Assembly (NCBI GenBank): GCA_012517605.1 | Contig: JAAYUS010000237.1 | Span: 1-48,713, forward strand | DNA from: Bacteroidales bacterium | GTDB taxonomy: Bacteria > Bacteroidota > Bacteroidia > Bacteroidales > VadinHA17 | Direction: 5' to 3' | DNA length: 48,713 nt | In this document: positions 16,609 to 24,308 of the stretch, piece after piece | How the letters are laid out: every line of letters begins with the position of its first letter | How positions within the stretch are numbered: the stretch's first letter is position 1 | Made by a program: the position numbers and the translations under genes | The notes under the pieces: model-generated | Seen by the model: only the letters and a program-made list of their open reading frames with translations | Told to the model about the DNA's origin: nothing | The model's database searches: none

Positions 16609-17595
16609 ATGAAAAGGATATTGGGAATCGGCAATGCCCTAGTCGACATAATGACACTGCTGGAGGGAGATTATATTCTTCAGGAATTTAACCTGCCAAA
16701 AGGAAGCATGCAGCTTGTCGACAGGGAAAAATCGGAAGGCATAAAATCAGCAACCCGCTTCTTCCCCAGAAAACTGTCGTCGGGAGGATCAGCTGCAAAC
16801 ACGATACACGGGCTTGCCATGCTTGGAGCAGACACCGGATTCATAGGTTCAATAGGAAGGGATGAGACAGGAGATTTCTTTGAGAATGATATGAAAAAAG
16901 CCGGGGTAAATACACTCCTGATACGCAGAAATTCAGTTACAGGGACAGCCGTAGCCCTTATCTCAGCCGACACGGAAAGGACATTCGCAACACATCTGGG
17001 AGCTGCCGTCGAACTTACAGCTTCCGATCTCAAACCGATGCTTTTTGAAGGATATGACATCCTTTACCTCGAAGGCTATCTTATAAATGATAAGCAGTTA
17101 GTCGAGACCGCCTGCAGGTTTGCCCGGGAAAACGGCATGCAGATCGCCCTCGATCTTGCCAGCTATAACGTGGTGCAAGCTCACCTCGATTCCTTTAAAA
17201 AAATAGTGAAAGATTACGTCGACATACTTTTTGCCAATGAGCAGGAGTCATGGGAATTTACCGGACTTGAACCTGAAAAGGCATTGCCTGAAATGGCTAA
17301 GCTCTGCGAAATAGTCATACTTAAAACCGGTGCTGAAGGTTCATGGATAAAACGGGGTAATGAAACTATCAGGGTAAGCGCATTCCCTGTAAAATGTGTA
17401 GATACAACGGGAGCAGGCGACCTTTATGCCGCAGGATTTCTTTACGGACTTTCAATGGGATCCGGCCTGGAATTCTGCGGAACAATAGGATCATTGATGG
17501 CAGGAAAGGTGATTGAAATTGTAGGGGCAAGGATGGATGTGGAAAAATTTTCCGAAATTATAACAGAAATTGCCTCTCTTGCCGGAAACAAATGA
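16609..17595 (+). CDS. PfkB-family carbohydrate/nucleoside kinase
   Basis: 328 residues, usual length. Both PfkB signatures are present: GGSAANTIHGLAMLG (about 59-73) and DTTGAGDLYAAGFLYG (about 263-278), the latter with the catalytic aspartate and anion hole. N-terminal ILGIGNALVDIMT is the typical first strand. The sequence resembles adenosine-kinase-like PfkB members of Bacteroidota; they phosphorylate a sugar or nucleoside hydroxyl with ATP in the cytoplasm. Substrate cannot be fixed from sequence. Own promoter with a very short leader; the SnoaL-like lipoprotein follows after 57 bp and could be cotranscribed. Confidence 0.92.
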   Translation: MKRILGIGNALVDIMTLLEGDYILQEFNLPKGSMQLVDREKSEGIKSATRFFPRKLSSGGSAANTIHGLAMLGADTGFIGSIGRDETGDFFENDMKKAGVNTLLIRRNSVTGTAVALISADTERTFATHLGAAVELTASDLKPMLFEGYDILYLEGYLINDKQLVETACRFARENGMQIALDLASYNVVQAHLDSFKKIVKDYVDILFANEQESWEFTGLEPEKALPEMAKLCEIVILKTGAEGSWIKRGNETIRVSAFPVKCVDTTGAGDLYAAGFLYGLSMGSGLEFCGTIGSLMAGKVIEIVGARMDVEKFSEIITEIASLAGNK

Positions 17596-17652
17596 CAGTT
17601 ATGGTTTATCTTTATCATTATTAGGCTTTACCATGAAAAAAATAGATATTTT

Positions 17653-18177
17653 ATGAAAACAAAAGGTAAGTTTTTTACAGCCCTTTTTATGATATCAGCT
17701 GCTCTTCTTCTTTCAGGTTGCAGCAATGATAAAATGCCTTCCGAAATGCAGACTGCATTCGAAAAATATATCACTTACTGGAATACCGGACAGCTTGATG
17801 ATATCGACAAATACGTCGCCCCCGGTTACGAATTGTATGAAAGTCCCGGTTTTGAGCCACGGCATGGCATTGATTTTTTCGAAAAATATATTGCCAATAC
17901 AAGAGTGACCTATCCTGATTTCAAAATCACTGTCAATGAGGTCTTATTTGATAAGGAAAGGATTGCATACATCTGGACTGTAACAGGGACTAATCTTGGA
18001 ACCGGTGAAATACCGCCAACGGGGCGCACAATAAACGGGAAAGGAATGTCAATCCTTCATTTCACAGATGGTAAAATAAAAGACGAATGGCGAAGCAATA
18101 ACAACCTTCAGTGGCTTATGCAGTTAGGTTTCACTATAAACCCTCCGGCAGCAGAATCTCCGGTTCCGGAGAAATAG
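17653..18177 (+). CDS. SnoaL-like (NTF2-fold) lipoprotein
   Basis: 174 residues. Lipobox LLLSGCSN (Cys about 23). Residues 33-160 match the SnoaL/ester-cyclase branch of the NTF2 fold: FEKYITYWNTGQLDDIDKYV, the PGFEPRHGIDFFEKYI helix, FKITVNEVLFDKERIAYIWT and ILHFTDGKIKDEWRSNNN. Such proteins are small cups that bind hydrophobic ligands; enzymatic activity is not certain. Stop is 11 bp from the convergent permease gene. Confidence 0.85.
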   Translation: MKTKGKFFTALFMISAALLLSGCSNDKMPSEMQTAFEKYITYWNTGQLDDIDKYVAPGYELYESPGFEPRHGIDFFEKYIANTRVTYPDFKITVNEVLFDKERIAYIWTVTGTNLGTGEIPPTGRTINGKGMSILHFTDGKIKDEWRSNNNLQWLMQLGFTINPPAAESPVPEK

Positions 18178-18188
18178 CTGTCTGCCTG

Positions 18189-19436
18189 TCAGGCGGCCTT
18201 GACCTTGTATCCTCTTATTCCGTAATATACTATAAAGACAAAACAAACAAGCGGAACGATGAATCCCAGCGCCATTGTAGAGATGTCGGCTATATGACCC
18301 ATCAAAACCGGGATCAGCGCACCTCCCACAATCGACATTACAAGAAGCGATGATCCCTTTTTCGTAAGAGGGCCCAATCCTTTTATTCCAAGTGCAAAGA
18401 TCGTCGGGAACATTACCGACATGAAGAAATATGTTGAGAAAAGGGCCACAACAGATGTCCAACCCAGTCCGGCCACCACAAGTGCCATTGTAATCACATT
18501 GGCAGTGGCATAAAATGCAAGAAGCCTGTTTGGGCGGACAACCCGCATGAATATTGTACTGCCTGTAAATCTTCCCAGCCAGAACAACCCCATCCCCCCA
18601 AATCCAAGGATCTGGGCTGCCTGTTGATTGGTCAATGATGGTATCTCCTCAGTGACATAATTAATGAAAAAACTATTGATGCCTGTCTGGGCTGCAACAT
18701 AAAGGAACTGGGCAACAACAGCAAGGACAAAATGAGGATATTTAAAAAGATCCTTAAGCTTTCCGGGCGAAGTCCTTTCTTCTTCTTCCGATTCATCCTT
18801 AAGGTCAGGGAATTTAATCCGCCAGAACAGAATGGCGACAATCAGAACCAAAGAACCTATAAGCATATAAGGCAGGGCAATGGATGAAAACTTATTTGAA
18901 CCATTGCCGTTTACTGAAAATATAAGCACCCCTCCCACCAGTGGGCCGGCTATCCAGCCAAGGCCGTTGAACGACTGCGAGAAGTTTATTCTGCGTTCAC
19001 CGAATTCAGGAGGACCAAGTACCGTCGTATATGGATTCGCTGCGGTTTCGAGGCAGGTAAGCCCGCATGCAATTATAAAAAGACACAAAAGGAAGCTTCC
19101 GAAAGTCTGTATGAGCGTTGCCGGAAACATAAGAAAAGCCCCTGCCGCAAATAACAGAAGACCGAAAATAATACCCTTTTTGTAACCCACTTTCTGCATG
19201 AGCAACCCGGCAGGAATTGCCATAAAAAAATACCCCCCGTAAAAAACAAACTGAACAAATGCCGACCTGGCTTTCGACATGTTCAGCAACTCCTGGAAAT
19301 GCTTGTTGAGAACATCGAGGCAGCCATGAGCAAATCCCCAGAGAAAAAAAAGGCTTGTAATAAGAACAAACGGAACCATAAATCCCTGGTAAACAAGCGA
19401 CTTCTTGTTTCCGTCCACGGAAATTGCATTATTCAT
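18189..19436 (-). CDS. FucP-type sugar:proton symporter (MFS)
   Basis: 415 residues, 12 predicted TM helices. The N-terminal segment LFFLWGFAHGCLDVLNKHFQ, followed by QFVFYGGYFFMAIPAGLLMQKVGYKKGI, is the signature of the FucP/GluP family of inner-membrane symporters for fucose, glucose, galactose or N-acetylglucosamine. CGLTCLETAANPYTTVLG is also family-typical. The sugar is unknown. With GH130, GH92 and GH3 in the window, a glycan-derived monosaccharide is plausible. Monocistronic; starts divergently from the FkbM gene. Confidence 0.93.
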   Translation of the reverse strand: MNNAISVDGNKKSLVYQGFMVPFVLITSLFFLWGFAHGCLDVLNKHFQELLNMSKARSAFVQFVFYGGYFFMAIPAGLLMQKVGYKKGIIFGLLLFAAGAFLMFPATLIQTFGSFLLCLFIIACGLTCLETAANPYTTVLGPPEFGERRINFSQSFNGLGWIAGPLVGGVLIFSVNGNGSNKFSSIALPYMLIGSLVLIVAILFWRIKFPDLKDESEEEERTSPGKLKDLFKYPHFVLAVVAQFLYVAAQTGINSFFINYVTEEIPSLTNQQAAQILGFGGMGLFWLGRFTGSTIFMRVVRPNRLLAFYATANVITMALVVAGLGWTSVVALFSTYFFMSVMFPTIFALGIKGLGPLTKKGSSLLVMSIVGGALIPVLMGHIADISTMALGFIVPLVCFVFIVYYGIRGYKVKAA

Positions 19437-19463
19437 TGATAATCAGATTTAGTCGATACAAGA

Positions 19464-19496
19464 TTGTTATGATTTACGACTTTTCCAATACCTTTG
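19464..19496 (+). promoter_or_regulatory. Promoter for the FkbM gene (TTG-N22-TACCTTTG)
   Basis: TTG at 19464-19466, 22-bp spacer, exact -7 box TACCTTTG at 19489-19496; start site expected near 19503. This makes the track start at 19424 and the ATG at 19469 unlikely and favours 19526 or 19610. Confidence 0.5.
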
Positions 19497-19609
19497 CGCT
19501 GTTTTACAAATATTTCACCAGCTGCATGAAAAAGATCCCCTTTGATCAGGGTTCAGGGCAGCCGTTTGAATGTTTTAAACTACAAATAATAACCAAACTT
19601 AATCTGCAG

Positions 19610-20308
19610 ATGAATCTCAAGCATTCCTTAAAAGTCCTTTTCAGCGGGATCTTTGTAAAAATCAAGTCAGGTCCCCTTAAAGGCAAAAAATGGATTATCA
19701 CCTCGGGTGGCAATTTTATAAGCGGCGATCAGGAATCCTATAAGACAGATGCTTTCCTGAAAAACTTTATACCGGGAAGCATTTTCTTTGACATCGGGGC
19801 TCATATTGGTTATTATTCAGCAATCGGTGCCATGCTTAATGATGGCAAAGGTCATGTCTACTCATTCGAGCCCAGACCAATGAATGCCGGTTTTTTCAGA
19901 AAACATATGAAAAAGAATGGTTTTGAAAATGTGACACTTTTTGAAGCGGCTGTGGGTGAAAAGGATGGTTTTGTACAATTCGATACTGCACATGGTTCAG
20001 CAACGGGCAGGGTGTCGTCGGATGGCGACCTGAAGGTAAAACAGGTTTCGATCGACAGGATGGTCAGCGATGGAGAACTTCCTTCACCGGATTTTATTAA
20101 AATAGATGTTGAAGGTGGTGAAATAGATGTCCTTAAAGGACTCACAGGAGTAGTTTCAAAATTCAGGCCCAGGCTTATTGTCGCAACCCACAACCCTGAA
20201 TGCTATAGCTTTACCGTAGATTTTCTGAAAAACAACAGATACAGGTTTGAGGTTCTGAATCCCGATCCGGTAAAAGGCGATACCGAGATTGTTGCCCTGC
20301 CTGAATGA
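19610..20308 (+). CDS. FkbM-family SAM-dependent methyltransferase
   Basis: 232 residues from ATG 19610; 19526 is an alternative start, while 19424 overlaps the divergent permease gene and the promoter. Motif I is IFFDIGAHIGYYSAIGAML, motif II follows as HVYSFEPRPMNAGFFRKHM, and the conserved FIKIDVEGGEIDVLKGL is clear. FkbM enzymes O-methylate sugars in polysaccharides or natural products. No glycan synthesis cluster surrounds it, so the acceptor is unknown. Confidence 0.9.
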   Translation: MNLKHSLKVLFSGIFVKIKSGPLKGKKWIITSGGNFISGDQESYKTDAFLKNFIPGSIFFDIGAHIGYYSAIGAMLNDGKGHVYSFEPRPMNAGFFRKHMKKNGFENVTLFEAAVGEKDGFVQFDTAHGSATGRVSSDGDLKVKQVSIDRMVSDGELPSPDFIKIDVEGGEIDVLKGLTGVVSKFRPRLIVATHNPECYSFTVDFLKNNRYRFEVLNPDPVKGDTEIVALPE

Positions 20309-20327
20309 TCAGACAGCAGGTGGGTTA

Positions 20328-21107
20328 CTATAATTTCTGGATGTTCAGGCCGCCGCTTATCTCGAATACCATTCCTGTTGAAAAACTCCAGTCACCCCTG
20401 GCAATTGAAGCAACAGCCCTTCCGATATCTTCAGGCAATCCCCATCTCTTCTGAGGCACGAGACCATCCCCAATCAGTTTGTCATATTTATCCTTCAGCT
20501 TGATTGTCATATCTGTCTGAATGATACCCGGACGTATCTCATAAACAAGGATTCCTTCCTTCGACAGTCTGTCGGCAAACACTGTTGAAGCCATGCTGAG
20601 GCCTGCCTTCGATATGCAGTATTCGGCCCTGTTCACGGAAGAAAGCTTTGCAGAAACTGAAGTTATGAATATTATAACTGGCTTATAATCAGCTATCTGT
20701 TCTTTCATCCATATCATTTCCTTCGCAATTTTCTGGGCAAAGAAAACCGGGCCTTTCAGGTTGATATTCATAACCCTGTCGTAGCTGTCCTCTGCCATCT
20801 CCAGAACGTCTTTTCTATGAAGAGGGGCAACACCGGCGCAGTTGACAAGAAAATCAATGCGGTCGTAACGGTCAAGGATATTAGCCACTACTTCCTTGTG
20901 ACATTTTGTACATGAAATGTCGAGACCAATGGGAAAGAATTGGCCGCCTCTTTTTTCAACTTCAGGTCCGAGGATTTCCATCCCTTCACTGTCGACCGAT
21001 CTGGCTATTGCAGCGATATCGAATCCTTCACCCGCGAGTGCAATTGCCACAGCCCTGCCAATTCCTCTGCTGGCTCCTGTAATTACAGCTACAGGTTTCC
21101 CGTTCAT
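20328..21107 (-). CDS. Short-chain dehydrogenase/reductase (FabG-like)
   Basis: 259 residues. Cofactor motif TGASRGIG (10-17), NCAGVAP (89-95), and catalytic Ser150, Tyr163 and Lys167 (YCISK). RPGIIQTDMT follows as usual. The best description is a 3-ketoacyl-ACP-reductase-like SDR; similar proteins are often found with sugar-acid catabolism genes and may not act in fatty acid synthesis. Last gene of a possible minus-strand group with the rhomboid and Gfo/Idh genes, after a 156-bp gap. Confidence 0.92.
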   Translation of the reverse strand: MNGKPVAVITGASRGIGRAVAIALAGEGFDIAAIARSVDSEGMEILGPEVEKRGGQFFPIGLDISCTKCHKEVVANILDRYDRIDFLVNCAGVAPLHRKDVLEMAEDSYDRVMNINLKGPVFFAQKIAKEMIWMKEQIADYKPVIIFITSVSAKLSSVNRAEYCISKAGLSMASTVFADRLSKEGILVYEIRPGIIQTDMTIKLKDKYDKLIGDGLVPQKRWGLPEDIGRAVASIARGDWSFSTGMVFEISGGLNIQKL

Positions 21108-21263
21108 GAGAAGTAAGTTTTTTCAGGTTTAGTAGTGCCGGTAAAATTAATAATTTGATCGATTAACACAAACGTAAGCTCAATAATATTAGGGATAATA
21201 TTTCCCGGTCTGTTCCCTGGATTTGTCAGATTTTCATGGCACAGGGTTTCAGGAAAAGACTGA

Positions 21264-21950
21264 TTATCTTTCCCGGGCTGAACCGGAAATCCCGTTTTCT
21301 TCAGTCTCATCCCCGGAAGAAACCTCATCCTCAGGCCATTCATAAACAGGAGCCTGTGGTCCCTGCTTCCTGTATAATACTGCCAGCACAATGCCGGCAA
21401 CAAAACCCAGAAGATGTGATTCCCATGAAACATCCCTGTAAACATCGGGGAATAATCCCCAAACCATTGAACCGTAAAGAAAAACTATGAGAAGTGAAAG
21501 ACCTGCCAACCTGAAATGTTTCCGGATTATGCCGCTGAAAAAGAGAAAGGAGGCCAGCCCGTAAATCAACCCGCTTGCCCCGATATGCCAGGCTTCGCGG
21601 CCGGTAACCCAGACTGCAGCACCTGTAAGGAAATATAACCAGAGAGAGACCTTTACTGCAATCTCCGAATAAAAATAAAACAGGAATGTGCCAAGAAAGA
21701 ACACTGGAAGTGAATTGTTGAACAGGTGCCCGAAACCTTCATGTATCAGAGGAGAAAAAAGTATGCCCTGAAGACCATTGACTGACAGCGGATAGATTCC
21801 CATACGGGTCAGATCAATATCAAACATCAGCTCCACAGCCTTCACAAACCACATAAGGAATACAAAAATACCAGGGATAATCATGCTGATGCCCAGTTTC
21901 CTGCGGAAAAAATCCTTCCCGGCACCCTCGTCTGATAACTGACCTGACAT
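21264..21950 (-). CDS. Rhomboid-family intramembrane serine protease
   Basis: 228 residues from ATG 21950, which has GAGGGA directly upstream; the track start at 21971 is a TTG overlapping the previous gene. Six TM helices. Active-site serine in WHIGASGLIYG and histidine in WESHLLGFVAG; HEGFGHLFNNSLPVFFLG carries the usual helix-2 His/Asn region. Cleaves membrane-spanning segments of other proteins. The C-terminus is acidic and cytosolic. It starts 10 bp after the oxidoreductase stop, so the two form an operon. Confidence 0.92.
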   Translation of the reverse strand: MSGQLSDEGAGKDFFRRKLGISMIIPGIFVFLMWFVKAVELMFDIDLTRMGIYPLSVNGLQGILFSPLIHEGFGHLFNNSLPVFFLGTFLFYFYSEIAVKVSLWLYFLTGAAVWVTGREAWHIGASGLIYGLASFLFFSGIIRKHFRLAGLSLLIVFLYGSMVWGLFPDVYRDVSWESHLLGFVAGIVLAVLYRKQGPQAPVYEWPEDEVSSGDETEENGISGSARER

Positions 21951-21960
21951 TCCCTCAATA

Positions 21961-22950
21961 TTACATGTCAACTCCCGGGAATATTATGCCTGCTTCATGT
22001 CTTATCCTGTCGAGCGTTTTTATCAGGTCGAGACTGAAGGAAAGGGGTACGACAGGACTTTCAACAAGGTTATTATCAAGACAGTTCATTACCTCCTCGG
22101 CCTCCCAGTGGTAACCAAGGGCTGGAGGATTGAAAACAATCGTCTCCTTTTCCTTTCCATGCAGCCCGAGAATAACCCTCTGATTCATATCACGCCCCCG
22201 CGAAAGGGTAAGATTGCCCTTCTCACAGATAAGATCGCAGCCTATTCCGACATTTGTTTTAAATGAACTGTAAATGGTAGCCATGGCACCATTATCATAC
22301 CTGAAAAGGGCGCTTACGGATTCTTCGGCACCTGTCTCCCCGAAAAGGGCACAGGCCTTTATTTCGTCAGGTACCCCTATGAAGGAAAGTGCATCAATTA
22401 CCGGGTAAATGCCAATATCCAGAAGTGAACCGCCGCCAAGGGAAGTGTTAAACTTCCGGTCAGCCGGATCAAATGGCGGTATAAATGAAAAATACGCATG
22501 AAGGTGAATTATCCTTCCAAGGATACCCGAATCAAGTATCTCATGAGCCTTATGGTAGAACGGCTGGAATGGCGGCCATAAAGCTTCCATCAGAAACACA
22601 TTGTGCTTCTTTGCCTCTGCTATCATCTCCCCGGCCTGACGCGTATTGAGGGCAAAAGCCTTTTCGCACAATACGGCTTTTTTATTTTTTAAACATAGTA
22701 TTGCCTGATCATGATGATGTGAATGCGGGGAGGCTATATATACTATTTCGACGCCGGGATCCGCAGCCAGCTCTTCATAGCTGCCATATGATTTTCTGAA
22801 CCCATGTTCGATGGCGAATTTTTCAGCTCTCGCCTTGTCGCGGGATCCTGTTGCATACAATGTAGCATTCTCAACTGTCTTAAGGCCGTTTGTGAATTTT
22901 GCAGCCATCTTTCCGGGGGCAAGTATTCCCCAGTTATACTTTTTTTTCAT
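21961..22950 (-). CDS. Gfo/Idh/MocA family oxidoreductase (cytosolic)
   Basis: 329 residues without a signal peptide. Rossmann start YNWGILAPGKMAAKFTNGL and the family motif LCEKAFALN (in place of EKP) match the branch that includes dihydrodiol/xylose dehydrogenases. FNTSLGGGSLLDIGIYPV is the second conserved motif. NAD(P)-dependent oxidation or reduction of a sugar or cyclitol is likely. First gene of the transcript that continues into the rhomboid gene. A CAAAAATA (minus-strand TATTTTTG) box lies 26 bp upstream. Confidence 0.92.
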   Translation of the reverse strand: MKKKYNWGILAPGKMAAKFTNGLKTVENATLYATGSRDKARAEKFAIEHGFRKSYGSYEELAADPGVEIVYIASPHSHHHDQAILCLKNKKAVLCEKAFALNTRQAGEMIAEAKKHNVFLMEALWPPFQPFYHKAHEILDSGILGRIIHLHAYFSFIPPFDPADRKFNTSLGGGSLLDIGIYPVIDALSFIGVPDEIKACALFGETGAEESVSALFRYDNGAMATIYSSFKTNVGIGCDLICEKGNLTLSRGRDMNQRVILGLHGKEKETIVFNPPALGYHWEAEEVMNCLDNNLVESPVVPLSFSLDLIKTLDRIRHEAGIIFPGVDM

Positions 22951-22975
22951 CAGGAAATGTTTTGCTAAAGATAAG

Positions 22976-22983
22976 CAAAAATA
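22976..22983 (-). promoter_or_regulatory. -7 box TATTTTTG for the oxidoreductase-rhomboid operon
   Basis: Exact TAnnTTTG on the minus strand, giving a start site near 22969 and a leader of about 19 nt. The -33 match is weak. Confidence 0.4.
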
Positions 22984-23164
22984 GGACTAAATCAGGATAC
23001 AGGCCATAATCAGGAGGGTGGTAAAAACATGCAAAAGAAACTTTTTGTGCAATTTATTCACAATAAATCATAACCCTCTGAAACGCCATTATAAAATCGG
23101 TAAATTCTATTCCATTGATTTAGTGACTTTTAAAACCTCATAAACATGACTCAATAATTTTTTC

Positions 23165-23187
23165 AGTACTATGTATTGCATAGTACT
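23165..23187. promoter_or_regulatory. Perfect palindrome, likely PadR operator
   Basis: AGTACTATG-TATTG-CATAGTACT: a perfect 9-bp inverted repeat with a 5-bp centre. Its centre supplies the -33 TTG of the downstream promoter, so a bound repressor would block RNA polymerase. The only regulator encoded downstream is the PadR-type protein, making it the obvious candidate. Confidence 0.7.
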
Positions 23188-23207
23188 TATTATTTAATAT
23201 ATCTTTG
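23176..23207 (+). promoter_or_regulatory. Promoter of the PspC-PadR-PspC operon
   Basis: TTG at 23176-23178, 21-bp spacer, exact -7 box TATCTTTG at 23200-23207. Start site expected near 23214. The -33 element lies in the centre of the 23-bp palindrome. Confidence 0.65.
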
Positions 23208-23340
23208 TATTGTAATGTTGCTTGTCTAATATAGTAGTAAATTTTACAAGGTTCTGTCAGATCTGGAAGACCACGGAATTTTTTCAGATCACAAATGAAA
23301 AAACGGATCTCAAAGAACATAGAATTTAAAACATCCTGAA

Positions 23341-23931
23341 ATGAAAATTACAGTAAGTATCAATCTGGGCGGTTATTCCTTCAACATCGACGAAGATGCA
23401 TACTCTGAGTTAAAGCTATACCTGAAAAATCTTGAACTGCACCTTGCAGCTGAAGAGAGCTCCTCAGAAATCCTTTCGGATATTGAAACCAGGATGGCCG
23501 AACTATTCCGCTCAAGGCTGACAGCCTATAAGCAGGTTATAAGCATGACCGATGTCAGGGAAGTTATTGCAATAATGGGAAACCCTGAAGATTTTTCTGA
23601 TGGCGAAACCACATCCGGAAAAGAAAGATTTGCCAGTCCCGGCCCTCACCGCATGTACCGCGATCCTGACCACAGGATAATAGGCGGGGTATGTTCAGGG
23701 ATGGGTGCCTACTGGGACATAGAACCCTGGATAATACGTGCGATAATGCTGGCTCTGGTTTTTGCAGGCGGACTCGGGATAGTTGTTTATCTCATACTTT
23801 ATATTGTCCTCCCGGAAGCCAGAACCACTGCACAGAAAATAGAGATGAAAGGAGAGCCGGTGAACATAAACAATATCAGGGAATCGGTCAAAAAGGAATT
23901 TGAAACGGTAAGGAAGAACATGAAATTATAG
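23341..23931 (+). CDS. PspC-domain membrane protein (short paralogue)
   Basis: 196 residues. Residues 1-88 form an N-terminal domain (VSINLGGYSFNIDEDAYSEL ... IMGNPEDF) shared with the second PspC protein of the operon. Residues ~103-160 are a PspC domain: RMYRDPDHRIIGGVCSGMGA, then a TM hairpin FAGGLGIVVYLILYIVLPEA. The charged C-terminal tail (NNIRESVKKEFETVRKNMKL) is probably cytosolic. PspC proteins take part in envelope stress responses. First gene of the operon, 20 bp before padR. Confidence 0.9.
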   Translation: MKITVSINLGGYSFNIDEDAYSELKLYLKNLELHLAAEESSSEILSDIETRMAELFRSRLTAYKQVISMTDVREVIAIMGNPEDFSDGETTSGKERFASPGPHRMYRDPDHRIIGGVCSGMGAYWDIEPWIIRAIMLALVFAGGLGIVVYLILYIVLPEARTTAQKIEMKGEPVNINNIRESVKKEFETVRKNMKL

Positions 23932-23951
23932 AATCATTAAAAAATAACGAT

Positions 23952-24278
23952 ATGGACCTGGAAAATACAAAAGCACAAATGAGGAAAGGGATTCTTGAGT
24001 ACTGCATTTTATCGGTACTTTCAAAGAATTCCTGCTACGCGAGCGATATAATCAGGGAACTTAAGGAGGCAAAGGTGATCGTGGTCGAAGGCACTCTTTA
24101 CCCTCTTCTGACCAGGCAGAAAAATTCAGGACTGCTGAGTTACCGCTGGGAAGAATCACAGCAGGGGCCTCCCCGCAAATATTACGAGCTTACTCCTGAA
24201 GGGAAAACTTACCTTGAAGAACTCGATAAATCGTGGGATGAACTTGTGGAATCCGTTAACCTGATAAGATCAAAATAA
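23952..24278 (+). CDS. PadR-family transcriptional regulator
   Basis: 108 residues, the short PadR type with a winged helix and one C-terminal dimerisation helix. Typical stretches are MRKGILEYCILSVLS, ASDIIRELKEAKVIVVEGTLYPLL and GLLSYRWEESQQGPPRKYYELTPEGK. It lies between two PspC genes with gaps of 20 and 30 bp and probably autoregulates the operon through the palindrome at 23165. PadR proteins often repress until a membrane-active compound or cell wall stress is sensed; the ligand here is unknown. Confidence 0.93.
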   Translation: MDLENTKAQMRKGILEYCILSVLSKNSCYASDIIRELKEAKVIVVEGTLYPLLTRQKNSGLLSYRWEESQQGPPRKYYELTPEGKTYLEELDKSWDELVESVNLIRSK

Positions 24279-24308
24279 CCGTTTTCAAACCTGTTAAAAT
24301 AGAATAAA

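Larger units (their letters stand above)
22951..23340. other. Regulatory intergenic region before the PspC operon
   Basis: 390 bp, AT-rich, no gene. It contains the minus-strand -7 box for the oxidoreductase (22976-22983), a perfect palindrome (23165-23187) and the plus-strand promoter of the PspC-PadR-PspC operon (23176-23207). The leader of that operon is about 127 nt. Confidence 0.6.
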
